Shown: positions 1 through 8,120 of the stretch, piece by piece
Layout of the letters: each line of letters begins with the position of its first letter
How positions within the stretch are numbered: the stretch's first letter is position 1
Assembly: GCF_026339935.1 (NCBI RefSeq)
Contig: NZ_JAPEPX010000001.1
Location: 1,156,001 to 1,220,000 of the forward strand
Reading direction: 5' to 3'
DNA: 64,000 bases
Source: Streptomyces sp. NBC_01551
GTDB lineage: Bacteria; Actinomycetota; Actinomycetes; Streptomycetales; Streptomycetaceae
Position numbers and translations under genes: made by a program
The notes under the pieces: generated by a model
Told to the model about the DNA's origin: nothing
What the model saw: only the letters and a program-made list of their open reading frames with translations
The model's database searches: none

Positions 1-1
1 G

Positions 2-1048
2 ATCAGCAACCAGCCGGCCGAGGCCATCGTGCCCGCCCTGTGGGTTCCGGTGCCGCCCTCCCAACTGCCCGGCCCCGCCGAGCGGTTGCAGTTCAACCAC
101 AACACCTTCGGCGAGCGCTACGTCACCGACGGCCTGTACGGGCTGATCAAACTGCGCGGCTACGCCGAGCAGTACGAGCGGGCCGTGTACGAACTCGCCA
201 AGCGCATCGTGCGGGTCGCCGAGACCGTCCGCCTCGAATCCGTGCGCCCGGTGGACTACCGGGTGGTGCCGAGCGCCTTCGGCACGACCGGCAGCCCGGC
301 CCGCACCCTCCACGTCACCGTGGCGGCGGCGGCCCGGCACGAGCTGCCGGAGGGCCGCAGCCCCGAGTACTACGGGGAGAGCGCGCTGGACTGGAATCCG
401 TACCACCCGGCCTCCCAGCGGCCCATCGCCTACGTCGCCGAAGACCTGGTGCGCAACCTCAACTACCGCACCACCATGAGCTCCTTCGACGACGAGGCGG
501 GGCACTTCGACGGAAAACAGCCGCCGACCCGCCCCGAGATCCTGATCATCGACCGTTGGGCGGTGGAGGACGAGCAGCGCCGCCAGCGGCTGGCCGCCTT
601 CGACCAGGAGTCCCGGCCCTGGATCAACGTGGTGGTGCCGTGGAACCGCTACGACCACCAGAGCCGCGCCCGGGAGAACGAGCTGGTGCACCGGCTGGAG
701 GACACCATGCCCGTCAAGATGAGCCAGGGCCGGGCCGCCTGCCGGGCCGCCGCCAACGGGGTGGCGAACATGGAGACCCTCGGGCAGATCCTGCCGCAGG
801 TCGTCGAGGCCGCCGCCCAGCAGTTCCTCAGACACGCGCAGGTGTACCCACCGGCCGGCGGCACCCCCACCGAACGCCCGCGGCTGCTCGGCCCGATGGG
901 GATGAACGGGCCGCCCGCACCGCCGCCCCGCGCCCCGTTCCCACCCGACGCCGACGAGGCCGGCGCCACCCGCCGGGGCCGCCACGAACGCGATGCCACA
1001 GCCGACAACGACACCGACCGGGGGGACACGGATGACAGCGAGTCGTGA
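2..1048 (+). CDS. fxsC: TIR-like protein FxsC, C-terminal part (5' truncated by window edge)
   Basis: The reading frame is open from base 2 to the TGA at 1046-1048 with no convincing internal start, so the gene begins outside the window. The visible part (about 348 codons) has the moderately acidic body and low-complexity Pro/Asp/Arg tail of FxsC, the TIR-like accessory protein of FxSxx-COOH radical-SAM peptide systems; the N-terminal TIR-like fold would lie upstream. FxsA (precursor) and FxsB (radical SAM) would also be expected upstream. The stop overlaps the next start by 17 bp, so the two genes are cotranscribed and probably coupled. The FxsC name rests mainly on the FxsT neighbour plus general resemblance; its biochemical role is unknown. 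Confidence 0.72.
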   Translation: MSNQPAEAIVPALWVPVPPSQLPGPAERLQFNHNTFGERYVTDGLYGLIKLRGYAEQYERAVYELAKRIVRVAETVRLESVRPVDYRVVPSAFGTTGSPARTLHVTVAAAARHELPEGRSPEYYGESALDWNPYHPASQRPIAYVAEDLVRNLNYRTTMSSFDDEAGHFDGKQPPTRPEILIIDRWAVEDEQRRQRLAAFDQESRPWINVVVPWNRYDHQSRARENELVHRLEDTMPVKMSQGRAACRAAANGVANMETLGQILPQVVEAAAQQFLRHAQVYPPAGGTPTERPRLLGPMGMNGPPAPPPRAPFPPDADEAGATRRGRHERDATADNDTDRGDTDDSES

Positions 1049-4000
1049 CAGCAGCGGCCGTGACGGACGCATCGTCACCTTCTACTCGTACAAGGGCGGC
1101 ACGGGCCGCACCATGGCGCTGGCCAACACCGCCTGGATCCTCGCCGCCAACGGCAAGCGGGTGCTCGCCGTGGACTGGGACCTGGAGGCCCCGGGCCTGC
1201 ACCGGTTCTTCCACCCCTTCCTGGACCCCTCCACGCTCGGCGCCACCACCGGGGTCATCGACCTGATCAGCGAGTACGCCTGGGCGGCGACCAGCCCGGC
1301 GCAGCGCGCCGACGACTGGCACAAGGACTACGCGCGCATCCAGCCGCACGCGGTCTCCCTCACCCCCGAGACCCTGGGCTGGGAGTTCCCCGACGGCGGC
1401 ACCCTCGACTTCGTCTCGGCGGGCCGGCAGAACCGCGAGTACTCGGCGACCGTCTCCACCTTCGACTGGGACAACTTCTACGACCGGCTCGGCGGCGGCC
1501 TCTTCTTCGACGCCTTGCGGGCGGACATGAAGCGGAACTACGACTACGTCCTGATCGACAGCCGCACGGGGCTCTCCGACATCGCCGACATCTGCACCGT
1601 GCACCTCCCGGACGTCCTGGTGGACTGCTTCACCCTCTCCGACCAGTCCATCGACGGCGCCGCCTCCGTCGCCCGCCAGATCGACGAGCGGTTCAACGAC
1701 CGCGGCATCAAGATCTACCCGGTCCCGATGCGCATCGACGAGGGTGAGAAGGAGAAGGCCGACGCGGGCCGCGCGCTCGCGCGGATCAAGTTCGACCGCT
1801 TCCCCAACGGCCTCGTCGGCGACGAGCTCACCTCGTACTGGGGCGCGGTGGAGATCCCGTACCGGCCGTACTACGCCTACGAGGAGACCCTGGCCACCTT
1901 CGGGGACGAGGCCGGGCTCACCAACTCGCTGCTGTCCGCCTTCGAGCGGCTCACCGCCGTGGTCACCGAGGGCGAGATCACCTCCATGCCGGCCATCGGC
2001 GAGGAGGTCCGGCTGCGGATCCGCGACGCGTTCACCCGGCGGCGCCCGGCGCTGCCCGCCGACCTGTTCCTCTCCTACGTCGCCGAGAACCGGATGTGGG
2101 CCGACTGGATCGAGTCGGTGCTCACCCGGGCCGGGTTCCGCGTCGTCCCCAAGGACGTCTCCGCCGAGCGCGCCCCGGGCACCGCCCCCGGCGACACGCT
2201 GGGCGCGGGCATCAGCGTCGACACCGCGGCGCGGACCGTGGTGCTGCTCTCCAGCGCCTACCTCAAGTCGGCCCGGGCGGTGGACGTCTGGGAACGGGCG
2301 GCCGCCGAGGACCCGACCGGGGGCCGGCGGCAGCTGGTGCCGCTGCGGGTGGGCGACGTACGCCTGTCCACGCCCTACATCGACCGCAACCCGGTGGACC
2401 TCTTCCGGCTCGACGAGGTGCACGCCACCACCGCCCTGCTGCGCGCGGTGGAGCGGCCGACGGCGCTGCCGGACAGTGTCGCCAGCGCCTCCCAGCCCGG
2501 CCCCCGCTTCCCGGGGACCGTGCCGAAGATCTGGAACGCTCCGCCGCGCAACCCCGGGTTCACCGGCCGCAGCATCGTGCTGGAGCGGATGCGCGACCAG
2601 CTCGGCGGCGGGATGGCGGTGGTGCTGCCGCAGCCGCAGACCCTGTACGGGCTCGGCGGCGTCGGCAAGACCCAGGTGGCGCTGGAGTACGTCCACCGGT
2701 TCATGGCGGACTACGACCTGGTCTGGTGGATCTCCTCGGAGCAGACCGACGACGTGGTCGCGGCCCTCGCGGAGCTGGCCGTACGGCTGGGCGCGCAGAC
2801 CGGCGAGGACATGTCGGCGGCCTCGCAGGAGGCGATCGACCTGCTGCGGCGCGGGGTTCCCACCTCGCGGTGGCTGCTGGTCTTCGACAACGCCGACGAT
2901 CCCGAGACGCTCAAACGGTTCTTCCCGCCGGGCGGCCCGGGCCACGTGCTGGTGACCTCCCGCAACCAGTCCTGGTCGCAGTACGGGGACGCGCTCCCGG
3001 TGGACGTGTTCCTGCGCGAGGAGTCCATCGAGCACCTCCAGCGCCGGGCCCCCGGCCTGACCAAGGACGACGCCGAGCAGGTGGCCGTCGCGGTGGGCGA
3101 CCTGCCGCTCGCGGTCGAGCAGGCGGGCGCCTGGATCGCGGAGACGGCGACGCCGGTGTCCGCGTACCTGGAGCAGCTGGCGCAGCAGGCCGCCCGCGTG
3201 CTGGGGCTGAACCAGCCGCCCGGGTACCCGGAGCCGGTGGCCGCGACCTGGAACGTGTCGATCGAGCGGCTCCAGTCCCGCTCCCCGGCCGCCGTGCGGC
3301 TGCTCCAGCTGTGCGCGTTCTTCGCGCCGGAGCCGATCTCGGCGAACCTCCTCTACAGCAAGGAGATGATCGACGCGCTCAAGCCGTACGACTCCTCGCT
3401 CCAGGAGAAGCTGGTGCTGGGCCGGGTGATCCGGGAGATCGGCCGCTTCGCGATGGCCAAGGTCGACCAGGTCGGCAACAGCATCCAGGTGCACCGGCTG
3501 GTGCAGGCGGTGATCCGGGCGCAGCTGTCCGAGGAGGAGCAGCGCGAGGCCCGGCACGCGGTGCACCGGATCCTGGCGGGGGCCCGGCCGGACGACGACG
3601 AGCCGATAGACAACCCGGAGACCTGGCCGCGGTTCAACACCATCTGGCCGCACCTGACGCCGTCCGAGGCCCGTTTCTGCCGCGAGCCGGAGACCCGCCG
3701 GCTGATGATCGACCGGGTGCGCTACCTGTGGAAGCGCGGTGACTTCAAGGCCGCGTACGCGCTGGGCGAGGAGCTGCGCGAGACCTGGAAGGAGACGCTC
3801 GGCAACGACGACCTCCAGTACCTGTACCTGCGCTTCCACCTCTCCAACATCCTGCGCTCGCAGGGCCGGTTCGTGGAGGCGAAGGAGCTGGACGAGGTCA
3901 CGCTGGAGCGGCAGCGCGGCGCGCTCGGCCCCTCGCACCCGCACACGTACATGACGACCAGCGGCCTGGCGATGGACCTGGGCGCGCTCGGCCGGTACGG

Positions 4001-5012
4001 CGAGGCGATGGACCTGGCGAAGGCCGCGCACGAGGGCTTCGGCCAGATCTTCCACGAGGCGCACCCGCGCACCCTGGCCGCCGCGAACAACCTGGCGCTG
4101 AACCTGCGGATGGTGGGGCAGTACGCGCGGGCCCGGGAGATCGACCAGGAGGTCTTCGACCGGCGCACCGAGGTGCTGGGCCCGGACCACCCGTACACCC
4201 TGTCGTCGGCGCAGAACCTGGCGCGGGACCTGCGCGAGGTGGGCCGGTACGACGATTCGGTGCAGCTGCTGAGCCGGACGTACGAGATCTACAAGCGGCA
4301 GTTGGGCCGGGCCTTCCCGGGCACGCTGTCGGCGGCGAAGAACCTCGCGGTGTCGCTGCGGCGGGCGGGGGACCTGGAGGACGCGCTGCGGCTGACCACG
4401 GCGACCCGCAACCGCTACCGGGCCAAGTACACCTCGGTCAACCCGGACCTGCTGGCCTGCGAGCTGAACCTGGCCGCGGACATGTTCGCGACCGGGGACC
4501 CGGGCGGGGCGCGGGACCTGGCGCAGGAGGTGGTGGACGAGTACATGAAGGTGCCGGGCGAGCGGCACCCGTACACCCTGGCCGCGCTGAACAACCTGGC
4601 GGTCTTCCACTGGGGCACGGGCGCGGCGGACACAGCGGACACGATGCTGAGGCAGACGATCCGGTACATGCGCGAGGTGCTGGGCGACAACCACCCGCAC
4701 ACCGTCTTCGCCCACCTGAACCTGGCCAACGCCCGCGCCGACCAAGGCGATCCCGAGGGCGCCCTGGAGCTGGAGCGGACGGCGGTGATGCGGCTGCGCG
4801 AGGCGCTCGGGGCGCATCACCCGGAGACCCTGGCGAGCGCCTCCAACATGGCGGTGAGCCTGGACGCGATGGGCCGCAAGGAGGAGGCGGCGCGGGTCCG
4901 CGCGGACGCGGTCGCGGAACTCACGCGGCTGCTCGGCGAGGACCACGGGCTGACCCGCTACGCCCGCGACGAGCGACGGGTCCACCGCGACCTGGAGCCG
5001 CTGGCGGTGTGA
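1032..5012 (+). CDS. fxsT: FxSxx-COOH system protein FxsT: ParA-like ATPase + TIR + NB-ARC + TPR
   Basis: A 1326-residue multidomain protein. Residues ~10-330 form a deviant Walker A (KGGTGRT, ~21-27) ParA/MinD-like ATPase. Residues ~344-475 are a TIR-like domain starting DLFLSYVAEN, with the SSAYLKS...VWERA region where TIR NADases carry their catalytic Glu. A STAND NB-ARC NTPase follows (GLGGVGKTQ near 540, LLVFDNADD, LPLAVEQAGAW). Residues ~890-1320 are repeated TPR units of the kinesin-light-chain type (HPHTYMTTSGLA, HPYTLSSAQNLA). ATG 1032 is preferred over an in-frame GTG further upstream because GGGGGA sits just before it and it overlaps the fxsC stop. This order matches FxsT of FxSxx-COOH systems. 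It is probably a cytoplasmic sensor or switch; whether the TIR cleaves NAD is unknown. Confidence 0.85.
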   Translation: MTASRDSSGRDGRIVTFYSYKGGTGRTMALANTAWILAANGKRVLAVDWDLEAPGLHRFFHPFLDPSTLGATTGVIDLISEYAWAATSPAQRADDWHKDYARIQPHAVSLTPETLGWEFPDGGTLDFVSAGRQNREYSATVSTFDWDNFYDRLGGGLFFDALRADMKRNYDYVLIDSRTGLSDIADICTVHLPDVLVDCFTLSDQSIDGAASVARQIDERFNDRGIKIYPVPMRIDEGEKEKADAGRALARIKFDRFPNGLVGDELTSYWGAVEIPYRPYYAYEETLATFGDEAGLTNSLLSAFERLTAVVTEGEITSMPAIGEEVRLRIRDAFTRRRPALPADLFLSYVAENRMWADWIESVLTRAGFRVVPKDVSAERAPGTAPGDTLGAGISVDTAARTVVLLSSAYLKSARAVDVWERAAAEDPTGGRRQLVPLRVGDVRLSTPYIDRNPVDLFRLDEVHATTALLRAVERPTALPDSVASASQPGPRFPGTVPKIWNAPPRNPGFTGRSIVLERMRDQLGGGMAVVLPQPQTLYGLGGVGKTQVALEYVHRFMADYDLVWWISSEQTDDVVAALAELAVRLGAQTGEDMSAASQEAIDLLRRGVPTSRWLLVFDNADDPETLKRFFPPGGPGHVLVTSRNQSWSQYGDALPVDVFLREESIEHLQRRAPGLTKDDAEQVAVAVGDLPLAVEQAGAWIAETATPVSAYLEQLAQQAARVLGLNQPPGYPEPVAATWNVSIERLQSRSPAAVRLLQLCAFFAPEPISANLLYSKEMIDALKPYDSSLQEKLVLGRVIREIGRFAMAKVDQVGNSIQVHRLVQAVIRAQLSEEEQREARHAVHRILAGARPDDDEPIDNPETWPRFNTIWPHLTPSEARFCREPETRRLMIDRVRYLWKRGDFKAAYALGEELRETWKETLGNDDLQYLYLRFHLSNILRSQGRFVEAKELDEVTLERQRGALGPSHPHTYMTTSGLAMDLGALGRYGEAMDLAKAAHEGFGQIFHEAHPRTLAAANNLALNLRMVGQYARAREIDQEVFDRRTEVLGPDHPYTLSSAQNLARDLREVGRYDDSVQLLSRTYEIYKRQLGRAFPGTLSAAKNLAVSLRRAGDLEDALRLTTATRNRYRAKYTSVNPDLLACELNLAADMFATGDPGGARDLAQEVVDEYMKVPGERHPYTLAALNNLAVFHWGTGAADTADTMLRQTIRYMREVLGDNHPHTVFAHLNLANARADQGDPEGALELERTAVMRLREALGAHHPETLASASNMAVSLDAMGRKEEAARVRADAVAELTRLLGEDHGLTRYARDERRVHRDLEPLAV

Positions 5013-5085
5013 TCCGCCGGCGGGCGGCGGGGACGACGGGTCCCCGCCGCCCGCACCCACCCGACAGCAGACTGGGGGGTTCGCT

Positions 5086-5994
5086 GTGACCGACAGCATG
5101 ACCTTTCGAAACGAGGACCTGCCGGCCCTCTTCCACCACACCGACCAGGCGGCGATCTCCCGGCAGCGGGAGTCCACCCAGGCCACCCGCGCCCAGCTGC
5201 TGCTGCTCGTCGCGGCCGCCGGGGCCGCCGCCCTGCCCTCGGCGCCCGCCGTGGGCTCGCTGCACGTGTTCGCGGCGCTGAGCGCTCTGGCGTACGCGGG
5301 GGTGCTGGCCGTGGGCGTACGGGCGTCCAGGCGGCGGGCGCGCCCGCAGTGGCAGCTCAACCGCAGCGCGGCCGAGTTCATCAAGTCCCTGGCCTGGCGG
5401 TACGCCGTGCACGGGGCGCCGTTCGGCACCGAGGTCGAGAGCCCGCAGGCGACGTACCGCACGCGGCTGGAGAAGGGGCTGGACGAGCTGCGCAAGATGG
5501 GCTGGGAGGATCCGCGGACGGCGGGCCTTGTGCCGGAGGGCGGGGAGATCACCGGCGCGATGCAGCGGCTGCGCTCGATGGGCTACCAGCCGCGGCGCGA
5601 GACGTACGTACGGGACCGGCTGATCGAGCAGCGCAACTGGTACCGGCGCAAGACGGAGGTGTCGCGGCGGGCCACGTCGCTGTGGTCGTGGACGATCGTG
5701 CTGCTGACCTGCGTGGGCCTGCTGTTCGCGCTGTCCGGGGCATGGGGTTCGGGGCCGGGGGCGGGGCCGACGGGGCTGCTGAGCTCGGCGGCGGCCGCCG
5801 CGATCGCCTGGAACGAGGTACGGCGCCACCACCCGCTGATCGAGGCGCACACCCTGATCGAGCAGGATCTGGCGGCGATGATGGTCGTGATGCAGACGAC
5901 GATCACCGAGGCGCACTGGCCGAACGCGGTGTACGAGACGGAGCGCTACGTCTCGCCGCAGCACACGGACTGGCTGGCCCGGCACAGCAGCTGA
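5086..5994 (+). CDS. SLATT-like membrane protein (DUF4231 family)
   Basis: 302 residues, GTG start preceded by GGGGGG. Two hydrophobic segments (~36-56 and ~62-83) follow a charged N-terminus, a long amphipathic middle carries many Arg/Glu residues, and a second hydrophobic pair lies near 202-225 and 233-250, ending in a soluble helical tail. This paired-TM layout fits DUF4231 within the SLATT superfamily, predicted pore-forming effectors paired with nucleotide-sensing SLOG or SMODS proteins. It lies 73 bp after fxsT on the same strand and is probably part of that operon. A SLOG gene sits convergently 45 bp beyond it. Family assignment is from architecture and memory; effector activity is inferred. 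Confidence 0.7.
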   Translation: MTDSMTFRNEDLPALFHHTDQAAISRQRESTQATRAQLLLLVAAAGAAALPSAPAVGSLHVFAALSALAYAGVLAVGVRASRRRARPQWQLNRSAAEFIKSLAWRYAVHGAPFGTEVESPQATYRTRLEKGLDELRKMGWEDPRTAGLVPEGGEITGAMQRLRSMGYQPRRETYVRDRLIEQRNWYRRKTEVSRRATSLWSWTIVLLTCVGLLFALSGAWGSGPGAGPTGLLSSAAAAAIAWNEVRRHHPLIEAHTLIEQDLAAMMVVMQTTITEAHWPNAVYETERYVSPQHTDWLARHSS

Positions 5995-6039
5995 CGCGGG
6001 GTGCTCCGGCGCGAGGGGCTCCGGCGCGAGGTGCGCGGC

Positions 6040-6519
6040 TCAGTCGCGGGTCACGCCCTCGCGCCAGATGACGGTGACCGGCTTCCCCAGGGCGCGCGCG
6101 TAGGCGACGATCTCGGCGGTGCCGCCGTGGCCGCGGGCGGGCCGGCCGTCCCAGACGGCGACGAGCCGGTCGCAGGAGTCGGCGATGTAGGTGCCGGCGG
6201 CGTAGTAGGCCTCGTCCGTGGAGCGGGCGAAGTCCATCCGGATCTCCTGGGAGGCACGCCCCTTGAGCCGCCGGTAGCCGGCCAGGGACTCGGGGTCCTC
6301 GAAGGCGTCCTCGTAGTCCCCGCTGGGGATGACCACGGTGAGGTCGGCGCCGCATTCGAGCGCGATGGCGGCGAACAGCTGGTCCGCTCCCTCGGCGAGG
6401 CTGGAGAGGGCCTCCAGCGGCCCCTCGTGGTCCCGCAGTACGGCGCGCAGGCCGTCCCGCACGTGGCCGAGCACCTCGCCGGGAATCGACCGGTGCCCGG
6501 TCACGCCGATGCGTTTCAT
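6040..6519 (-). CDS. SLOG/LOG-like nucleotide-binding protein
   Basis: 159 residues from ATG 6519. The Rossmann-like fold shows GVTGHR at residues ~4-9, SLAEGADQLFA (~42), VIPSGDY, and a late VAVWDG followed by GGTAEIV, matching the SLOG/TIGR00725-DprA-LOG superfamily that binds nucleotides or nucleotide-derived ligands. Extending the frame upstream to 6561 would place the start inside the terminator of the protease gene, so 6519 is chosen. It converges with the SLATT-like gene. In published comparative genomics SLOG proteins are the sensors or ligand processors paired with SLATT effectors, so the adjacency suggests function together despite opposite strands. The ligand is unknown. Confidence 0.75.
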   Translation of the reverse strand: MKRIGVTGHRSIPGEVLGHVRDGLRAVLRDHEGPLEALSSLAEGADQLFAAIALECGADLTVVIPSGDYEDAFEDPESLAGYRRLKGRASQEIRMDFARSTDEAYYAAGTYIADSCDRLVAVWDGRPARGHGGTAEIVAYARALGKPVTVIWREGVTRD

Positions 6520-6550
6520 ACGCACACCTGCTCCCCCATGGACACGGACG

Positions 6551-6591
6551 CCCCTGGACATCCTCCCAGAAGGCGGGAGGACGTCCAGGGG
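6551..6591 (-). terminator. Rho-independent-type terminator of the protease gene
   Basis: A 17-bp stem (CCCCTGGAC...GTCCAGGGG) with a 7-nt loop. The single mismatch on the plus strand becomes a G-U pair in minus-strand RNA, so it folds best as the 3' end of the protease transcript. There is no long U tract, as usual for Streptomyces. Confidence 0.75.
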
Positions 6592-6632
6592 TGCGACGGG
6601 GGCGCACGGAGCGGTGTCCGCGCGGTGCCCGG

Positions 6633-7529
6633 TCAGTAGACGCTGACTCCGTAGGCGCTGAGCGCCTCCACCACGGGCTGGAAGAAGGTCGTTCCGCCCG
6701 AGGAGCAGTTGCCGCTGCCGCCCGAGGTGAGGCCGACCGCTCGGGTGCCGGAGTAGAGCGGGCCGCCGCTGTCGCCGGGTTCGGCGCAGACGTTGGTGCG
6801 GATCATGCCGTACACGATGTCGCCGCCGCCGTAGTTGACGGTGGCGTTGAGGCCGGTGACGGTGCCGCTGTGGATGCCGGTGGTGGAGCCGCGGCGGGTC
6901 ACGGACATGTTGAGGGTGGGGTTGACGGCGCTGGTGATGTCCTGGCTGCCGACCGTGCCCGGCGGCACGGGCGAGTTGCTCGCGTATTTGATGAGGCCGT
7001 AGTCATTGGTCGGGAAGCTGGATCCGACGGTGCTGCCGACGACGGCGGTGCGGGCGGAGTTGCTCCACCAGGTGCCCGCGCCGTCGGTGCAGTGCCCGGC
7101 GGTCAGTGCGTAGTAGGTGCTGCCGCTGCGCACGTTGAAGCCGAGGGAGCAGCGCCAGCTGGTCGCGTAGATGGCGTCTCCGCCGGAGGCGAGCTTGGTC
7201 AGCTTGCCGGGGACGCGTTCGATGCGCAGGGCGGCGGCGTCGGCACCGGCCTCGCGCTTGATCTTCGTGAGGGACGCCTCGGTGACGGTGGAGTCGGCGG
7301 TGACCACGAGGGTCCCGGTGGCGGGGTCGGTGTGCCAGGCGGTGCCGCCGACGTCGGCGCGCAGGACGGAGGCGTCGGCCGAGGCGAGCCGGGCGGCGCT
7401 GAATCCGGTGTCCTGGCCGTCGCGCGGTCCGTCCGCGCTCGCCGCGGTGGGCACGGCGAGTGCCGCGGCGGCGGCCAGGCCGGTGGCCACCGCGAGCAGC
7501 CTGGTACGGGTCATGCTCTTGATCCTCAC
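6633..7529 (-). CDS. Secreted chymotrypsin-like serine protease (S1 family, streptogrisin/alpha-lytic type)
   Basis: 298 residues. GTG 7529 is preceded by GGAGG at 7-nt spacing. A signal peptide ([12 protein letters not shown], then an Ala/Leu core to TAASA) is followed by a short propeptide of ~90 residues with acidic and Thr/Val content, then the catalytic domain. The triad is visible: His in TAGHC, Asp in NDYGL, Ser in GDSGGPL. Paired cysteines (WRCSLGF/GHC, CAEPGD/GNCSSG) suggest two disulfides. The product is expected to be exported and self-processed, giving an extracellular protease of the SGPA/SGPB type. It is monocistronic, with its own terminator downstream. Cleavage specificity cannot be read with confidence. 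Confidence 0.93.
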   Translation of the reverse strand: MRIKSMTRTRLLAVATGLAAAAALAVPTAASADGPRDGQDTGFSAARLASADASVLRADVGGTAWHTDPATGTLVVTADSTVTEASLTKIKREAGADAAALRIERVPGKLTKLASGGDAIYATSWRCSLGFNVRSGSTYYALTAGHCTDGAGTWWSNSARTAVVGSTVGSSFPTNDYGLIKYASNSPVPPGTVGSQDITSAVNPTLNMSVTRRGSTTGIHSGTVTGLNATVNYGGGDIVYGMIRTNVCAEPGDSGGPLYSGTRAVGLTSGGSGNCSSGGTTFFQPVVEALSAYGVSVY

Positions 7530-7668
7530 TTCTCGTCCTCCCGGGAGGGATCGGGGGCCCGGCGAACGTGGGGGTGCCGGAGCCCGTGAGGCGCAGTCGG
7601 CGGCACGGCGGGCGCTTGGGCTCGGGTCGTGCTCCTGACGCGCCCCTGACAAATTCCTGGGCCAGCCA

Positions 7669-7685
7669 CCGACAAGCACTGTCGG
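7669..7685 (-). terminator. Possible weak terminator hairpin
   Basis: CCGACA-AGCAC-TGTCGG, a 6-bp perfect stem with 5-nt loop just beyond the stop of the DUF1684 gene. Short, so only suggestive. Confidence 0.3.
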
Positions 7686-7702
7686 GAGTGTCCTGGCGTC
7701 AG

Positions 7703-8038
7703 TTACCGGTCGCAAGAGCGCCTTTCAGCCTTCGCTCGCCCGCCGCGGCGGCGCGCAGCGACCTCGAAGGGCGGGGCCTCGTCGGCGGCGAGTATGACCT
7801 CTCCGGCGAAAAGCTCTCCGTCGAGGCGGATGCCGTCCGCGGGGGCGGCCGTGAGTTCCATCGCGTCACCGTCGGCACGCCAGCGCCCCGGAACGGCCGG
7901 AATTCGCCCTTCCGGGTAGTCGGCGAGCCGGTGCGTTCCGGTCAGCGCGAGGGAGCCGCAGGGGGCGGACACGGCGGCCACCCGGCGCTCGTGCCAGTTC
8001 CGCCAGGCGGCGTGCGGGTCGTGCGCGTCATCGTTCAT
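7703..8038 (-). CDS. DUF1684 family protein (short form)
   Basis: 111 residues from ATG 8038, which has GGAAGGG at ~9 nt. The start is [19 protein letters not shown] and the segment [27 protein letters not shown] matches the N-terminal half of DUF1684 proteins, where a Trp-x-x-Arg stretch precedes a beta-rich domain. Typical full members are longer (roughly 170-260 residues), so this is a short variant; the C-terminus ends in a basic run ([13 protein letters not shown]). It follows the DUF5685 gene on the same strand with an 82-bp gap, so cotranscription is possible. Molecular function is unknown for the family. Confidence 0.7.
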   Translation of the reverse strand: MNDDAHDPHAAWRNWHERRVAAVSAPCGSLALTGTHRLADYPEGRIPAVPGRWRADGDAMELTAAPADGIRLDGELFAGEVILAADEAPPFEVAARRRGGRAKAERRSCDR

Positions 8039-8120
8039 GCCGCTCAACCCTTCCACGCCCGCCCGGACGGGAACCACCCCGTACGCCGTCCGGACGCGCG
8101 GAATCTGAAAGAGCCTCAGC

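Noticed and set aside
828..5552. Very long minus-strand open frame antisense to fxsC/fxsT
   Set aside because: It is Arg/Val/Ala-rich with no domain and runs opposite a well-supported multidomain gene; typical for GC-rich DNA.
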